The notes beneath the pieces were generated by a model. It had not been told where the DNA came from, made no database searches, and worked only from the letters and a program-made list of their open reading frames with translations. A program made the translations under genes and the position numbers. This document shows positions 24,378-36,435 of a DNA stretch of 64,000 bases, piece by piece. Every line of letters begins with the position of its first letter. Within the stretch, counting starts at the first letter, position 1. Source of the DNA: Rhynchonema sp. JSB1_4 (Eukaryota; Nematoda; Chromadorea; Monhysterida; Xyalidae). The stretch is taken from assembly GCA_030248065.1 (NCBI GenBank), contig JASAMV010006770.1, positions 62,001 to 126,000 on the forward strand, read 5' to 3'.

Positions 24378-25864
24378 ATGAATTTGCCATTCATTATTCT
24401 CTTCCTATTGCTTCCGTTGTGCTCTGGTCAGGGCATGAAAGGTGGCAAGTTGAAGTACAAAACCACCGGTGAACGTTGGTTTTTTTATGTGACATTTGAG
24501 AGATTAAGTTATTCAATTGTGATTGAGATATATTGAATTATTAAATTTATTTAAAAAGAGAAAAAGTTTTCCCTCAGGTCGTACCACTTCAGTAACATTC
24601 TTTCACACTCGATCTGGGGATGACATAGCGATTGATTCCGTTGCATTACCGGGTCAGTTCTGCTTTTGTTCTGGCCAAAAAAACATGCGAACCCGAATAG
24701 TTTCTTTTCTTTGCAACAATTGGTTCTAATTTTTTTCAGACGAGTTCACAAAGTGGGCCAAAGACCCGCGTCGAACGACGGCAAAATTTGGGGACAAATC
24801 GCGCGTCTATTATTTGGATCCGAACCAGAATTACGATCACATGAATGAGTATATGTTCGAGGTTCATGCCTAGGTCTTTTCTAACCTGGAATCACTTTAT
24901 AGCGACTTACTTATTTTAATGAACTGGGCATGAGAAATTCAAATTTTTTAATATTCCAGCACTCGAAACTGTGCAAGGTGCGAAACATCAGCTCCAGCAC
25001 CTTTGCAACGTTTCAGCACCACGGCAAACTGCTGACAAAGATCGAGCCTCACCAAGTCACCGCTTATTTCGTGTCAGTCTATTTTTGGCGGAAAATTCTT
25101 CCAATGTGATTTTAATTTTTCCACAATTTTTCAAGTTATTCGACTATTGGTCTAATGTTTCAGCTGTACTGAGATGTGCTGCGACTTCGACTGCTGTCTG
25201 TTCTCATGGACTCGATTCATACTGATGTACGTTCGCATTCGGTGGTGTAGGCACCTATAAGGACCCTGAATAAATATGTATACCTACAATTTTTCAAATT
25301 AATTTCAGTTTGGGCATCGCAATCGCCGTGTTGACGTTCGTGTACTGCACAACGGTGTTCTTCCAGCGATATAGAGAGAAGCTGATTGAAGGCATAGCTG
25401 GTGACAGTGAAGGACCGCAGTTCTCTAATGCTGTCACACGACCCGAAACGGCACCCGGCACTAGGAACCGGAACCTAGCAAGTTCCGGATCTGGTTACAG
25501 TTCCGGTCCGGGCAATGGTTCCGGTTCCGGTCCCAGTTCAGGTTCAGGTTCCGGCGCAGCAGTCGTGCGTGGTGCATCGGCGCTGAGAAATCGCGAGAAC
25601 CAAAAACGTTGGCAGAAACAGAACTACAAATCTACCGAGTACATTCGAAGGCCGAAACCGAAATCCGCGTTAAAGAACGGCACGAGGAATGGTAATGCCA
25701 CGGGCGTGCCTGATTACCAGGTTCGATACCAAACCAGTGGTGAAACATCACCCAGTGTGCATCTGCGTGGAGATGAAGACAACAAAGTGGTCCGCAATGG
25801 GACACATGACGAAATTCAGATACACATTGAGCCGGAACCGACCACTGAACATACGGAATGCTAA
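24378..25864 (+). CDS. Type I membrane protein with CX-module-like cysteines
   Basis: Predicted exons are 24,378-24,468, 24,578-24,652, 24,740-24,861, 24,960-25,072, 25,164-25,226 and 25,309-25,864, giving 339 residues. The start MNLPFIILFLLLPLCSGQ is a clean signal peptide. An upstream in-frame ATG at 24,057 would bury it, so I prefer 24,378. The ectodomain of about 125 residues ends in FVCTEMCCDFDCC, preceded by a single Cys and a TFATFQHHGK stretch. This C-x3-CC-x3-CC arrangement resembles the CX module, a domain known mainly from nematode proteins. A transmembrane helix follows (LILGIAIAVLTFVYC). The cytoplasmic tail of about 175 residues is Gly/Ser-rich, then basic, then acidic. Function is unknown; a surface receptor or adhesion role is only a guess. 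It lies about 700 bp downstream of the preceding gene on the same strand. Confidence 0.8.
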
Positions 25865-26062
25865 AGTGTTTCACCGAGTTTGTGTGCGCTTTTTGAATTC
25901 AATCTTTTATGATGATGAGCGTGCTGGGTGGATGGATACTGGTTTGGCACACGATGAAGCCCAGCAGGCGGACCATTGAAAGCATTCGTGACAGTACAAT
26001 GCTTGAGTGTACAATGAAAGAAAATGACTAAGTTCTTTTCCTTTTGAAGAACACTCGGTTGC

Positions 26063-26289
26063 CGGGCAATTGAGCAAAGCACATTTGGGCAAGACCACAA
26101 GAAAAAAAGCAGAGCCAAAAGAGCAAAGTCTTATTTTGTCCCAGTGGCTACGCCTATTCTTTAGTTTTGTACTTGAGCTCGCTCAGGCAGGCCTAGGCCT
26201 ATTCGTTTTTAAATTCTGCTCTTTTGGCCCCTGCTCTTTTTCACTTGCTCAATGTGGTCTTGCTCAAATGTACTTTGCTCAATTGCCCG
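26063..26289. mobile_element. Fold-back MITE, CGGGCAATTGAGCAAAG ends
   Basis: The left arm starts CGGGCAATTGAGCAAAG and continues with GCAAGACCACA and GAGCCAAAAGAGCA. The right arm mirrors these and ends CTTTGCTCAATTGCCCG. Nearly the whole 227 bp can fold back on itself. There is no coding capacity and no second copy in the window. Confidence 0.75.
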
Positions 26290-26672
26290 ACCGCCGTACA
26301 CTTATTCTTGCCTTCGTCTCAGCTTTTATCTTTGGTTTGATTTGGTTTAAAAAAAACACGTGTTTTTTTGCTCAACCGTGCTGCCAGATGCACGCAGCTC
26401 ACCTTTGTTCGCAGCAAATTGCGCATCAAGATCATTGGGAAGCCAGCTGGAATGTGTAGAAGCTCAGGATCAATTGGGAACGTTCTGGAAAAAAACGCAA
26501 TTGTTGTTACTTCTGACGCACATCTACGCAATTCCAATTAATTGGTTTTCTGGATGGTAAATTTGAAATATTCGTGCCTGCGCATAATGTTAGAAACGCC
26601 TAATGCCACTACCATGCTTTCATGATCATGCGCTGGCTTTATGTTTAGATCTTGGCTTATTGTATATCATTG

Positions 26673-26820
26673 TAGTGGTCAACTCTGGTCAAATCACTTC
26701 GTCAACTGATCCCTTTGTCGGAGTCGTCAAATTCACCCGGAATGAAATGTACTATATTATTTCTCGCGCTCACTCGTGGTTGCTGTGACTTGACGAAGTG
26801 ATTTGACCGCTTGACCACTG
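26673..26820. mobile_element. MITE with CAGTGGTCA ends, copy B
   Basis: The left end is AGTGGTCAACTC with AAATCACTTCGTCAACT behind it, and the right end is GAAGTGATTTGACCGCTTGACCACTG. It is the same family as 3,620-3,759, with a mutated first base. Confidence 0.75.
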
Positions 26821-26956
26821 CAATATTACCTAGCTTATATATCTTAAATAGTTTTTTATTAAACTGCTGCATTGTTGCAATATCACGTTAGCATTATTGC
26901 ATTGTTTGAGCCACACGTTTTGTGAAGCAGAGCGCAATAATAATACCTAGATCACG

Positions 26957-27142
26957 ATGACGCTGATCTTATTTATTTGCTTTGTCTCTCTCTCATTTTG
27001 GTTTGTGCGCGCGCACAATGTTTTCAACAATCAAATGCCCAAAAGTGCACCTGCCACCCCTCAATCATTAAGTGGGTACAATGTTGGACATCCGATGTCG
27101 CTTCGCTTCAAAGTTGTAAGACGCATAGATGAAACTTCATAA
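26957..27142 (+). CDS. Candidate small secreted peptide
   Basis: A 61-codon ATG frame begins MTLILFICFVSLSFWFVRAH, which has the hydrophobic core of a signal peptide. The remainder is polar and has no cysteine. No paralogue, intron or family was recognised. It is a candidate only and could be chance. Confidence 0.25.
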   Translation: MTLILFICFVSLSFWFVRAHNVFNNQMPKSAPATPQSLSGYNVGHPMSLRFKVVRRIDETS

Positions 27143-27361
27143 TGGCATGAACTGTCACGAGGTGGGTTCCTTTACCTATAAAACGTCACCCGATCAGTTG
27201 CATAGCAAGCGACCCGGCGCTCGGGACAGCACATGTTCAGCAACGATGAAGGAAAACGGTTTTTACAAATAATACTGTACCACATTACTGTCACTGATCT
27301 GTAGGGGTACCCGATTATGTGGTGTCTCGAACAAGTATAGTGCGATCGGCGATGTGTAATG

Positions 27362-27675
27362 TATAGTCCGTCCATCAGCTCATGATGCTGCTGGCCGACT
27401 TGTTCCCCTCCTCCCCACGTTCTAATGAAAGAGAAATTGAGTTTCCGGAAAAAATTATTTTTACTCCTAAATTCTGAATTTTATGAAATCGACGTGTTTT
27501 ATCCATTTTAATTTAATTTAATTTTTAATTTGATCGAATATTATCTTTTTCGACACATTTTTTTAGTTTTTTTTGCAAAATCGGTCACACTCAATTTGTC
27601 TTTCATTAGAACGTGGAGGAAACGAACAAACCAGCCAGCAGCAACACAAAGTGACATGAGCCGGTGGACGGACCA
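27362..27675. mobile_element. MITE with TATAGTCCGTCC ends, copy 2
   Basis: The left arm is TATAGTCCGTCCATCAGCTC and the right arm ends GAGCCGGTGGACGGACCATA. The inner GAAAGAGAAATTGAGT and CTCAATTTGTCTTTC segments pair. It is the same family as 13,604-13,934. Confidence 0.85.
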
Positions 27676-30172
27676 TACCTATCGTGCCGTGGCAGCTGCA
27701 GCGTGGATTACGGTAAGCAACAGTGACGACAGAGGGTGTGTGTTGTCATCTCAGCGATTTATAATGAAAAGCCTTGGCGTCTGTCTGCTTACTTGTATCT
27801 ATTGTCCACATAGGATAAATATATACGCGCAAAGCACTGATATCCTCAATTCACCTCTGCTCGTTTCCGCACCAAACCGCTGGAAATGAACACCAGTTGA
27901 ATAGCATAACAATATTTGTGTTGCGCAATGTTGCGTTAACGCAAATGCTTAGTACAGGTAGCTCCCTATACTACCATTCCTCAAATTCCACGTCTAGTAT
28001 GCACGTAAATCTCAAGAATATCAAAACAACAACAAAGTTTGATGTTTGCACACAACGAGCGCTCTCGGTGGACATTTTGAAAGTCACACACACACGCGCA
28101 CGCGCAGTTTGTGCAACCCGCCGCGGATCTGGGTGTCTGCTTCGCTGTGGGTAGGCATGGAATGCCGGACTACTCCTTTTTTGCTTTTTTTAGCTGTCCA
28201 TCACCGACCGCCACCACCCGCGACCATTTTGACCTTTCTGTTTGTTTACCGGTTTTATGCAAATATCGGCTTAATATCCTTGAGTGAATATTATATTTTC
28301 GGGTGTTTATGTGGTCCATCCGTGTTTTTTGCGTGACTGACTTTGGGTACCGTCGCACTGACGTGATCAAGCAGGACATTGCGTTTTGTTTTTTGTGCGT
28401 GTGACTCTGGGAAGAAATGACCCAACGATTTCAGTCAGTGTCACGCATCTTTTTCGCTCGATACGTTATTATTATGAAGATTCGTTACTATATTGGGATA
28501 TTGGTCAATTTGAATCCAGATGATGCTGCCTATATGAAGCGGACTATTCTCGGAGCGGTAGCACTGTGTGGTTATTGTGACTCATTATTTATCTTGGAGG
28601 GGGTGTTTACAAAATTCATTGCAAAGAAAACATGCCCATAAATAGCAGTTCTGACAATGGATGATTGAAGCAATCAGCATTCTTCTCTAACACAACACAA
28701 GATTAACTTATACTTGGTAATTGCATGTTAGGTACGGTAATACTTTCTCTTGTTGATGTTGTCTTATTAGACCTCACAGTTGTTATCCCTGCTCCCTTCA
28801 TGCATGAATAGAACCCAGGATGCTTCTATTTGATGTAAACAGCTTTTTCCAGAAATCAACCAGATGTTCGTTGATATTATTCCACAAAAAGGCGCTATTG
28901 GCTTGTTTTCGTACTTTTTCTGCATACACTTCTCTCAGGGACACAGTGTAGTGAAACGCATTGGAAGACATTACAATTATAGGCGCTACGTTCAACAAAA
29001 CTCGACCTACTAGGTATGTATGTAGTTTCACAACAAAATGCTATTCCGATTAGAGAGAGCTGTCAGGGTCCCGCATCTATATTTTTAACACAACATATAC
29101 GATTTTCCTCCTTTTTTAAACATAGCTCCCGGGGTTAGGAAAATTTGGGGTATAGCTTATGAATTTACGTCATTTCCATAAAACTGTAGTAACGTCACAG
29201 ATCTGCCTGGACTAATAAGCCAAAGTGAATATCCATGATAACATCCATAATCGTTTGTATCATTTTTTCTGTCAACAGAAACCACAGCACACCAAACCGC
29301 AGTAATTATTACGTAAATGACATTACTGCGTGCACGCGCTTGGCTTTTGTTTGGCGCGCATGTGCAGTGTACATACAGCATGTGCTTGACCTTTTTCGGG
29401 CGTCGTCTTGACGTTTTTTTGTCCCGGCTTTGTCAGCAAAATTCCGCAAATTACGCGACCTCTGGTCCCAGCGGATTTTCTGCGTTATCAGAGATTTTTC
29501 GTGCGTTATTTTTTCAATTTTGTAGGTCTATTTTAGGAGGAAGCTGCAGCTGTGTCTGATCATCATCGTCTGAAAGCAAAAACAGTAATTACACCCAAAT
29601 GTATGTACAGTCCGTCCAAATGCTCATGAGACAGTTTTCTGAATCTAGCTATCGGGCTAGGCCAGATCCAACAACGTTCCGGCTCCACATGTTTCGAAAA
29701 CGAAGAGAAAGAGAAACGCACGTATTTGGTAAAAACACGTACTCCACCTCGGTGCGTAAATTCCCTTCGACTCCCAAAACATTTGTGTGTTGAACAACGC
29801 TTCTGTTCTGCTAGGCACGCAACAATTGAGGTCAGCCAGCTGGAACTTGTCATCATCTCTCTCGGTCCAACGTCTTTCTTTTGTTTTGGAAACACGTGTA
29901 ACCGGACATTATCGGATCTGGTCAAGCAAGCTGTAAAGTAGTGTCTCATGCGCTCGTGGTAGGCCTATGTACATGTACACCCACGCGCACACTATATGTA
30001 ATGCTGCAAATTCATACTTTTCCTAGGCTCAGTTGCGTTAAATCGGGGTCGGAATTGATCGTAATGTGTGTGCCTTGGTGTTTCCGTATGTGAATGCGCC
30101 ATGCATTAATGACCACGCTCTTGGTCTTTCATTAATAAAAACACTTTTCGATGAACAGCTCACGCAGGTAGT
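27676..30172. other. Intergenic stretch, no gene recognised
   Basis: Short open frames only. A degraded single end of the TATAGTCCGTCC MITE family can be seen at about 29,602-29,710 (CAGTCCGTCCAAATGCTCATG). Confidence 0.5.
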
Positions 30173-30577
30173 ATTGGTCGCACAATGACTATATGAGAAT
30201 CCATCCCCATATTTTTCCTACATCGGCAAGGAGGGTTTCTGGTGATTTTTTCAAATTGAATCAGGTTTTGACAAGGAGTTATTTTCTCTTTCTTTTCCCG
30301 CTTTATTTATCGAGAGTGATCAACGTGTGTGTGCTGTAATCGATTTCACACACAAAGCGTGTAATACGTGGCTACAGTAGCCCGAGCCCGAACCATTTCG
30401 GTTGCGTAGAATTCAGGGTGAAACTTCTGCACACGTGTGTTTCTCATTCTTCTCACTGATAAGCATGCAAAGTTCTTGTCAAAACCTGGTCCAATTTGAA
30501 AAAAATGCCAAATATCCGCCTTTTCAATGCAGGAAAATTAGGGGGATGGATTCTCATATAGTCATTGTGCGACCAAT
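30173..30577. mobile_element. MITE with ATTGGTCGCACAATGA ends, copy 2
   Basis: The terminal inverted repeats span about 35 bp: the left starts ATTGGTCGCACAATGACTAT and the right ends ATAGTCATTGTGCGACCAAT. Both continue into a GGATTCTCAT / ATGAGAATCC segment. The element is 405 bp, non-coding, and related to 336-375 and 56,198-56,467. Confidence 0.85.
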
Positions 30578-30885
30578 ATCATTATGATCGCAGGATTACA
30601 GTATCCATAAATATGGCCGCGAGACTGTGCAGTTATCAATGTAAACGGCACCTGCCAGGTAACATGTCGTACCTTCTTGCAGTAGATTTTTTACTTTGAG
30701 CTGCAGCACATGTGTACGAAATTTTGCAGAACAACTGTGGCTTCAAGGAGAAGGAACCCTGATGGTTTTTGTTTTTAGATGTACTTGTAGGTGCTTCGGA
30801 ACCAGTGCATCGTACACGGATAAGCTCAAACTTGTAACTACACACGTAGACGGCGAGAATTAAAGTCCAGCCACGTAACCCTAAC

Positions 30886-31395
30886 CAGGGTTGGGCAAAA
30901 AACCACGGCGTTTTTCTTAAAAAAACGACGTTTTTTTTAGAAAAACCGCTTGGGCCGTTTTTCGTTTTTTAAATCCTGAATTTCCTTGATTTTCCCTGAT
31001 TTTTTAGTGAAAGTACCCTGATTACCAAGAAAATCAATTTTTTTTGTCCTATTTTTTTCAAAAAATTTTCGAACAATTTTTACTTTGTCGAGATACGTCG
31101 ATATACGCAGTTTGACTTTCAATGATGACCCCGGCCAAAGTTGGTCCCATGATGCGGGTCTGATATGGGATCTTAACAACTCGCTAGAAAAGGGTTGAAA
31201 CCCGTTTATTTTGCCTCAGAACACATAGAATTACTTCATTTAACCACGTTTTCTTTCCAACTTTTTTGGGGGCAATTTTTTTCGGGGGCATACGTATTTT
31301 GGTCATCTGGGCGTTTAAAAAAACGTTTTTCTAAAAAAAACGTTTTTTTTAAAAAAACGATTTTTTGAAAAACAAACGTTTTTTGACCAACCCTG
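30886..31395. mobile_element. Non-autonomous hAT-type element
   Basis: The ends are CAGGGTTGGGCAAAAAACC and, reversed, CAGGGTTGGTCAAAAAACG. The inner arms are built from T-rich and A-rich AAAAAACG blocks. The flanking 8-mers are ACCCTAAC and GCCCTAAC, seven of eight identical, as expected for an 8-bp hAT target-site duplication. At 510 bp it has no transposase. Confidence 0.8.
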
Positions 31396-31403
31396 GCCCT
31401 AAC

Positions 31404-33525
31404 CCAAGGCCAAACCACATGTCACAATTATGCTAAATCATATCGGCGAACCAAAATGTAAGCTTGTACAGTGTCAAACAATTTGACGCATGCAATGCTC
31501 TTTGCATCTTTTCATTGTAATTGCACTACAGTTACAGCAAGAACCAGGTCATTCTTTTACGCCACACTCTAATTAAGAGCTTGTAAGCTATGTACCTGGA
31601 TCTCAAACTCTTCGTGCACTTTCATTGCAGCACAATTGTGCCCAGCCCACCTACGCTGCAATATCAATATCAATTCAGACGGCTTTTGTATGTATACGGC
31701 GACCATAGGGAGTCCTCAAATAATGCTGTTCGACAAGATGGTACACAATTACAAAATATGGCACACAAAATGGTACCTAAGCACGTAAAAAGTTTGAACT
31801 TTCAGCCGTAGACTTGTTAGGTTACTGGTTGCAAGGTCATTGATATGTTCCGCACGCGTTGCGGTGAATTAGCCTTCTCAGTTGGGCATAAGTGTATGTA
31901 GTATAGATGTGACGAAACTCTCTTGTCGAGTTTGTACGCAGTGATGTTACAGCTTTAGCTGTAAGATCTGCTGGTGAAGCTTTTTGGAGGTACTGTAATG
32001 CCAGAGCCAGGGGCGTTCGCACTGACGAGCCCTGGCGCCTCGGTCTATCTACAAAAACAGTGCAAAAACAAACCAACATAACCGCACATTAGGCACCGAC
32101 AGTATTATCATGCCACAACTATGCGTTATTCCGTACTTCCTGGTTTTTAGCGATCTTTCGCGGCTGAAAAACTTGTTTCTTGACCTCTATAACTTTGTGT
32201 TACTTCATTGTCCACGAATCACCTGATCGTATGCGCTGGGTCGTTGCAACTGCATCTCTATGTTCGCCGATGTTTCTTCATCACAATCTTTTATCCAGCC
32301 TAGATGAAGCTCAACAAGGAATTTTGTTTGCATCAGCTGTGTGGGCTGTGTTTCATTACAACATCACGCATCACTACCGCTATGCACACCACACATGAAT
32401 GAATCTATAAAATACATAGATGCGTAAGTATGTACATATGCGATACTTTTGATGCTACTTGTTTACGTAATCATCAACAGGCACCTACATATATGTACAG
32501 TATATGTAGTTGAAGACCATCGGTGTCATTTCCGTATGCAAAACTGGCACGCCCTTCATGACGAACGGTCTAATTAAGGCGGCCGTGCTTAAAAATTTAC
32601 ATGAGGGCGTGGGTGGAACCATCTTTGAAGAATTCACTTATTGTAAACGTATTGGGGCTTGTCGTTGTGATGAGGAGAAGCATAAATGCCAGTAAAATAA
32701 TAGAGGTTTTTTTGGTAAGTTTCAAAAATAAGGACAACGTGGGACGACTTCCATCAACGGCACTACAATTAGTCGTCATTCATCGCCACACTTTTTAGGG
32801 GTTGATGTTGTTTTGTTTGGACTAGGTACCAACAAAGGCTTAGTTAAAACGAAAGTACAATGTATGTGTAGGTACAGTGCGTTTCAACTTTAGCCTAGCC
32901 TAATGATGTGCCATTCCGGAAGTGCATGGGCCTGCCCAGCTGATCATATTGTATCTGTTCGAGTCGCGATGCCTTATATGTAGGTGCATCTTACACTGTC
33001 TTACCAATTCTACACATGCATAACAAGGTCAAAAATTATGCCGAAAAAATTGAAAATTGCCCCCAGACTACACCAACACCACAGGCGTAAATGTCGTTGT
33101 TATCAAATCGTTAATTTCCTATACCCATCCCAAACCTTCATCACAACATTTACACCCCGCATCCTCTTCCACGACACCACCACCTGGTTCATTTGATTCC
33201 CGCCATTTGGGTCCGAGGCCACTTCTGTGCCTGACCGTTTGGAACCCGACCACTTCGGTAAATATACAGTATGCTTCCGCTGAACCGTGACCGTTGATCA
33301 AAAACCGTTTTTGCAGCAGTAGAAACGATTTTCGACACGTGTCTTGCTTGGGGCCCAACCAGCCGGGACCAAATGGCGGGACACGTCACGATACCGTATG
33401 CCTATGATGCAGCTCTTGCTTCAGTTTCAGGCTTCTTGTAGGCCTCTTGACACGAGAACAGTGTCTTAACTGATATGTGCACGATGAACGAGCTCATCCC
33501 AACGTGTGCTACCCACATCATGCGC
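31404..33525. other. Intergenic stretch, no firm gene
   Basis: Short frames only. One at 32,510-32,695 ends in a cysteine-rich tail (YCKRIGACRCDEEKHKCQ), but the frame opens at TTG and has no signal peptide, so it is not called. A frame at 33,070-33,264 ends at a possible donor but has no partner exon that I can place. Confidence 0.4.
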
Positions 33526-33535
33526 AAGAAATCCC

Positions 33536-33536
<1 letters not shown>

Positions 33537-33620
<84 letters not shown>
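33537..33620 (+). repeat. 84-nt pure poly(A) tract with flanking duplication
   Basis: An uninterrupted run of 84 A is preceded by AAGAAATCC (33,526-33,534, then CC) and followed by AAGAAATCC (33,619-33,627). This is the footprint expected when reverse transcription of a poly(A) tail inserted almost nothing else. Confidence 0.8.
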
Positions 33621-33622
<2 letters not shown>

Positions 33623-34224
33623 AATCCACCCACAGCTACCATCGAACTACTGTACATTTGCAATTTAATTTTGGGTGCGCGTAGGGCGCATCAATAAGTT
33701 AGTATCCGGCACAAATAAGTGCAATTAGATCGACTGTATGCCGCGAGTGAAAGCTCCGAAGATTTATTGCTGGCCTGCCACACACTATGTTCTACATGTT
33801 TATAACGAAGTTGTTACGTGCCCAGATATTTATATGTGCTGGATCAAAGTGTGACGTCGTTGTTGCACAGCAACCAATTTGTTATCATTTGAAAATATGG
33901 ACAGGAACAATACATCTATGTGGTGCTTGCAGAAAGACCATCTCTAAAATCGAGCATTATTATTCTCAACCGATGACAATTATTAAAAACGCAACGAGAG
34001 AGCGTTGATGTAACTGAAGAGTTTCAACTCAACATTTGCACTATCCCATACAATCTGTGATATTTACAAAATCGGCGAAGCAACTCGATATTTGCCATAA
34101 CGACAAGCCATAAGTATTCCGGGTCGTCAATCTCACATTTATCGGACCGAAAAATGAAGCATTTCTTCACGCTCTCATCATTGCGCGGAGCGTTGAATTG
34201 CGACTGCAAAAGGTGGGGACTTCG

Positions 34225-34705
<481 letters not shown>

Positions 34706-34734
34706 CACCCCGCTAATATTCTTCTTATTACAGG

Positions 34735-35484
34735 ATGTCCCTGGTCGTATTGCTCCTGTTGAGCACATGTCGCGCCGACAAACCAACCAAAGTGCGAATT
34801 TGCGGTCCCAGACTAGTGCGGCAAATCAGAAAGATCTGTCCACATGGCGTCGCATCACCATCACACAATGCAGGTACATAATGTTGTGGAACATTGGCTT
34901 GTTGCACATTTTACAACAACTTATACCTGGGGAGACATGTTGTATACCAGCGTTTTTGAAAAGTGCTGCCATCTTTTAAAATTACAGGAATTAATCTGAC
35001 AAATAAAGTTACACGAACTAACTGAAACCGTTTTGCAGACGAACAACTTGTGATGACCATTGCGTCGCAGGAGCCTGGCATCGCTGACAAATGCTGTGTC
35101 GACACGTGCACCTATGCCGAAATGTTGTCTTTTTGTCGACCCGCCCCTGCTGCTGCGGTACGTACATTCGGCATCAGTTGTACTGGTAGATCTTTTACTC
35201 ATATGCACTCATTTTGAAACTGCGCACGATCAGTCCTTTAATCAACCTTTAATTCATACTTCAAAGCTGACTGTTCAAGTCATTCTCACAGTTTTCCTAT
35301 TCAGGTCAGGCGCAGTGATCCCTCTTCATTTGAGCAAGGTAATCAGCTACTTCATTCAATGCCAACATCCGTAGCCAACTGGAACAAAGTTCGTGACGCG
35401 CGACGAAAGCCGGCGTACCCATTAGTTCGATCCGTGCTTGAGTTGCTTAAGACAAGGCGTGATCAACTTAGTGACGCGCATTGA
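34735..35484 (+). CDS. Insulin/IGF-like prohormone
   Basis: Predicted exons are 34,735-34,873, 35,039-35,157 and 35,305-35,484, giving 145 residues. MSLVVLLLLSTCRA is a short signal peptide. The B-domain ICGPRLVRQIRKIC has the insulin spacing Cys-x11-Cys with CG at its start. The A-domain GIADKCCVDTCTYAEMLSFC has the exact CC-x3-C-x8-C pattern of insulins. A phase-1 intron between B and A and an intron in the 5' UTR match the conserved intron positions of insulin genes. The 22-residue B-A linker contains no Lys or Arg, so the usual dibasic cleavage is not possible and a single-chain, IGF-like hormone is predicted. About 60 residues follow the A-domain, starting with an RR site that could release an E-peptide-like tail. 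It would be secreted and act through an insulin/IGF receptor kinase. The third exon could be split at 35,339-35,374 without losing frame, but a 36-nt intron is unlikely. Confidence 0.9.
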
Positions 35485-36435
35485 AACAACGTTTGGTTAA
35501 ATTTTGTGACATAAAAAATTGCGCAATGTGCTGTATACTGCACCCTTGCGATTCTCGTTAACTCGATTCTGGGGATTTTGTGCAAAGCGCATGGGCGTTG
35601 CGTGAAAACGGCCACCGCTTCGATCGTTTTAAGTGCGTCATGTGCTATGTGTGTCGACTACGATTGAAATTTCGTTTTCTTATAATTTGCACTGCACAAA
35701 ATAATAACATTGGTTATAAAAAACCTGTACATGTATGTACATGATGTATTTCCATTTTCTTGGGTATTTCTGAAGGTGATTTTAGATTTCAGATAATGTA
35801 CATAATGTACATAGGGACATAGGAAAGTAAGAATTTTAAATTTGCAGAGTATTGTGTGCACCAATGTTGAACTTTAAAAAAAACACAAATCAATTTCTTC
35901 GAATCTTTTTTATTTTTACATGTTTTTCTCTTTTCTCCTTGCACAGTCGTACAAAATTCTAGTCCACGCTAAATGGCAAAATTTCATTTGTGTGAAGTCA
36001 ATGTGGGTGGCCATCCTGGTCTTTACTGTTGAGCTGTTAAAATATTGTGCGTTTTTTTAAATTCAGTGACTTTGTTGCTCTTGTTCTTCATCTAAGTTGC
36101 ATGCCATAAACTGCGAAACCGAAATGTGGATGCGTTGGGATGTCATAAGGAACAAGTGTACAAAAGCGTTTCGTTTCCACCGGAGCGAGGTCCGTATGTA
36201 ACCTAACTGCTACAGAACGTAAATAAATGATGAAATCGCCGCAAAATTTTTAAAAAATACAATGTTTTTAACACATGTCAAGATGTTTTTAAGATGTCAA
36301 AAACGCGGAAAGCGAAAACGAGGGCAAAGCGTTAACAAAAATTTCGTTTCACCAATACCATGGCCTTAACCTGAACGCACGTACAGTACTGTAGCGGTTT
36401 ATCACTGAACTTTTTAATGGAAATTCACGCCGTAC

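Noticed and set aside
33402..33697. Poly-Lys and poly-Phe open frames
   Set aside because: They are translations of the 84-nt poly(A) tract.
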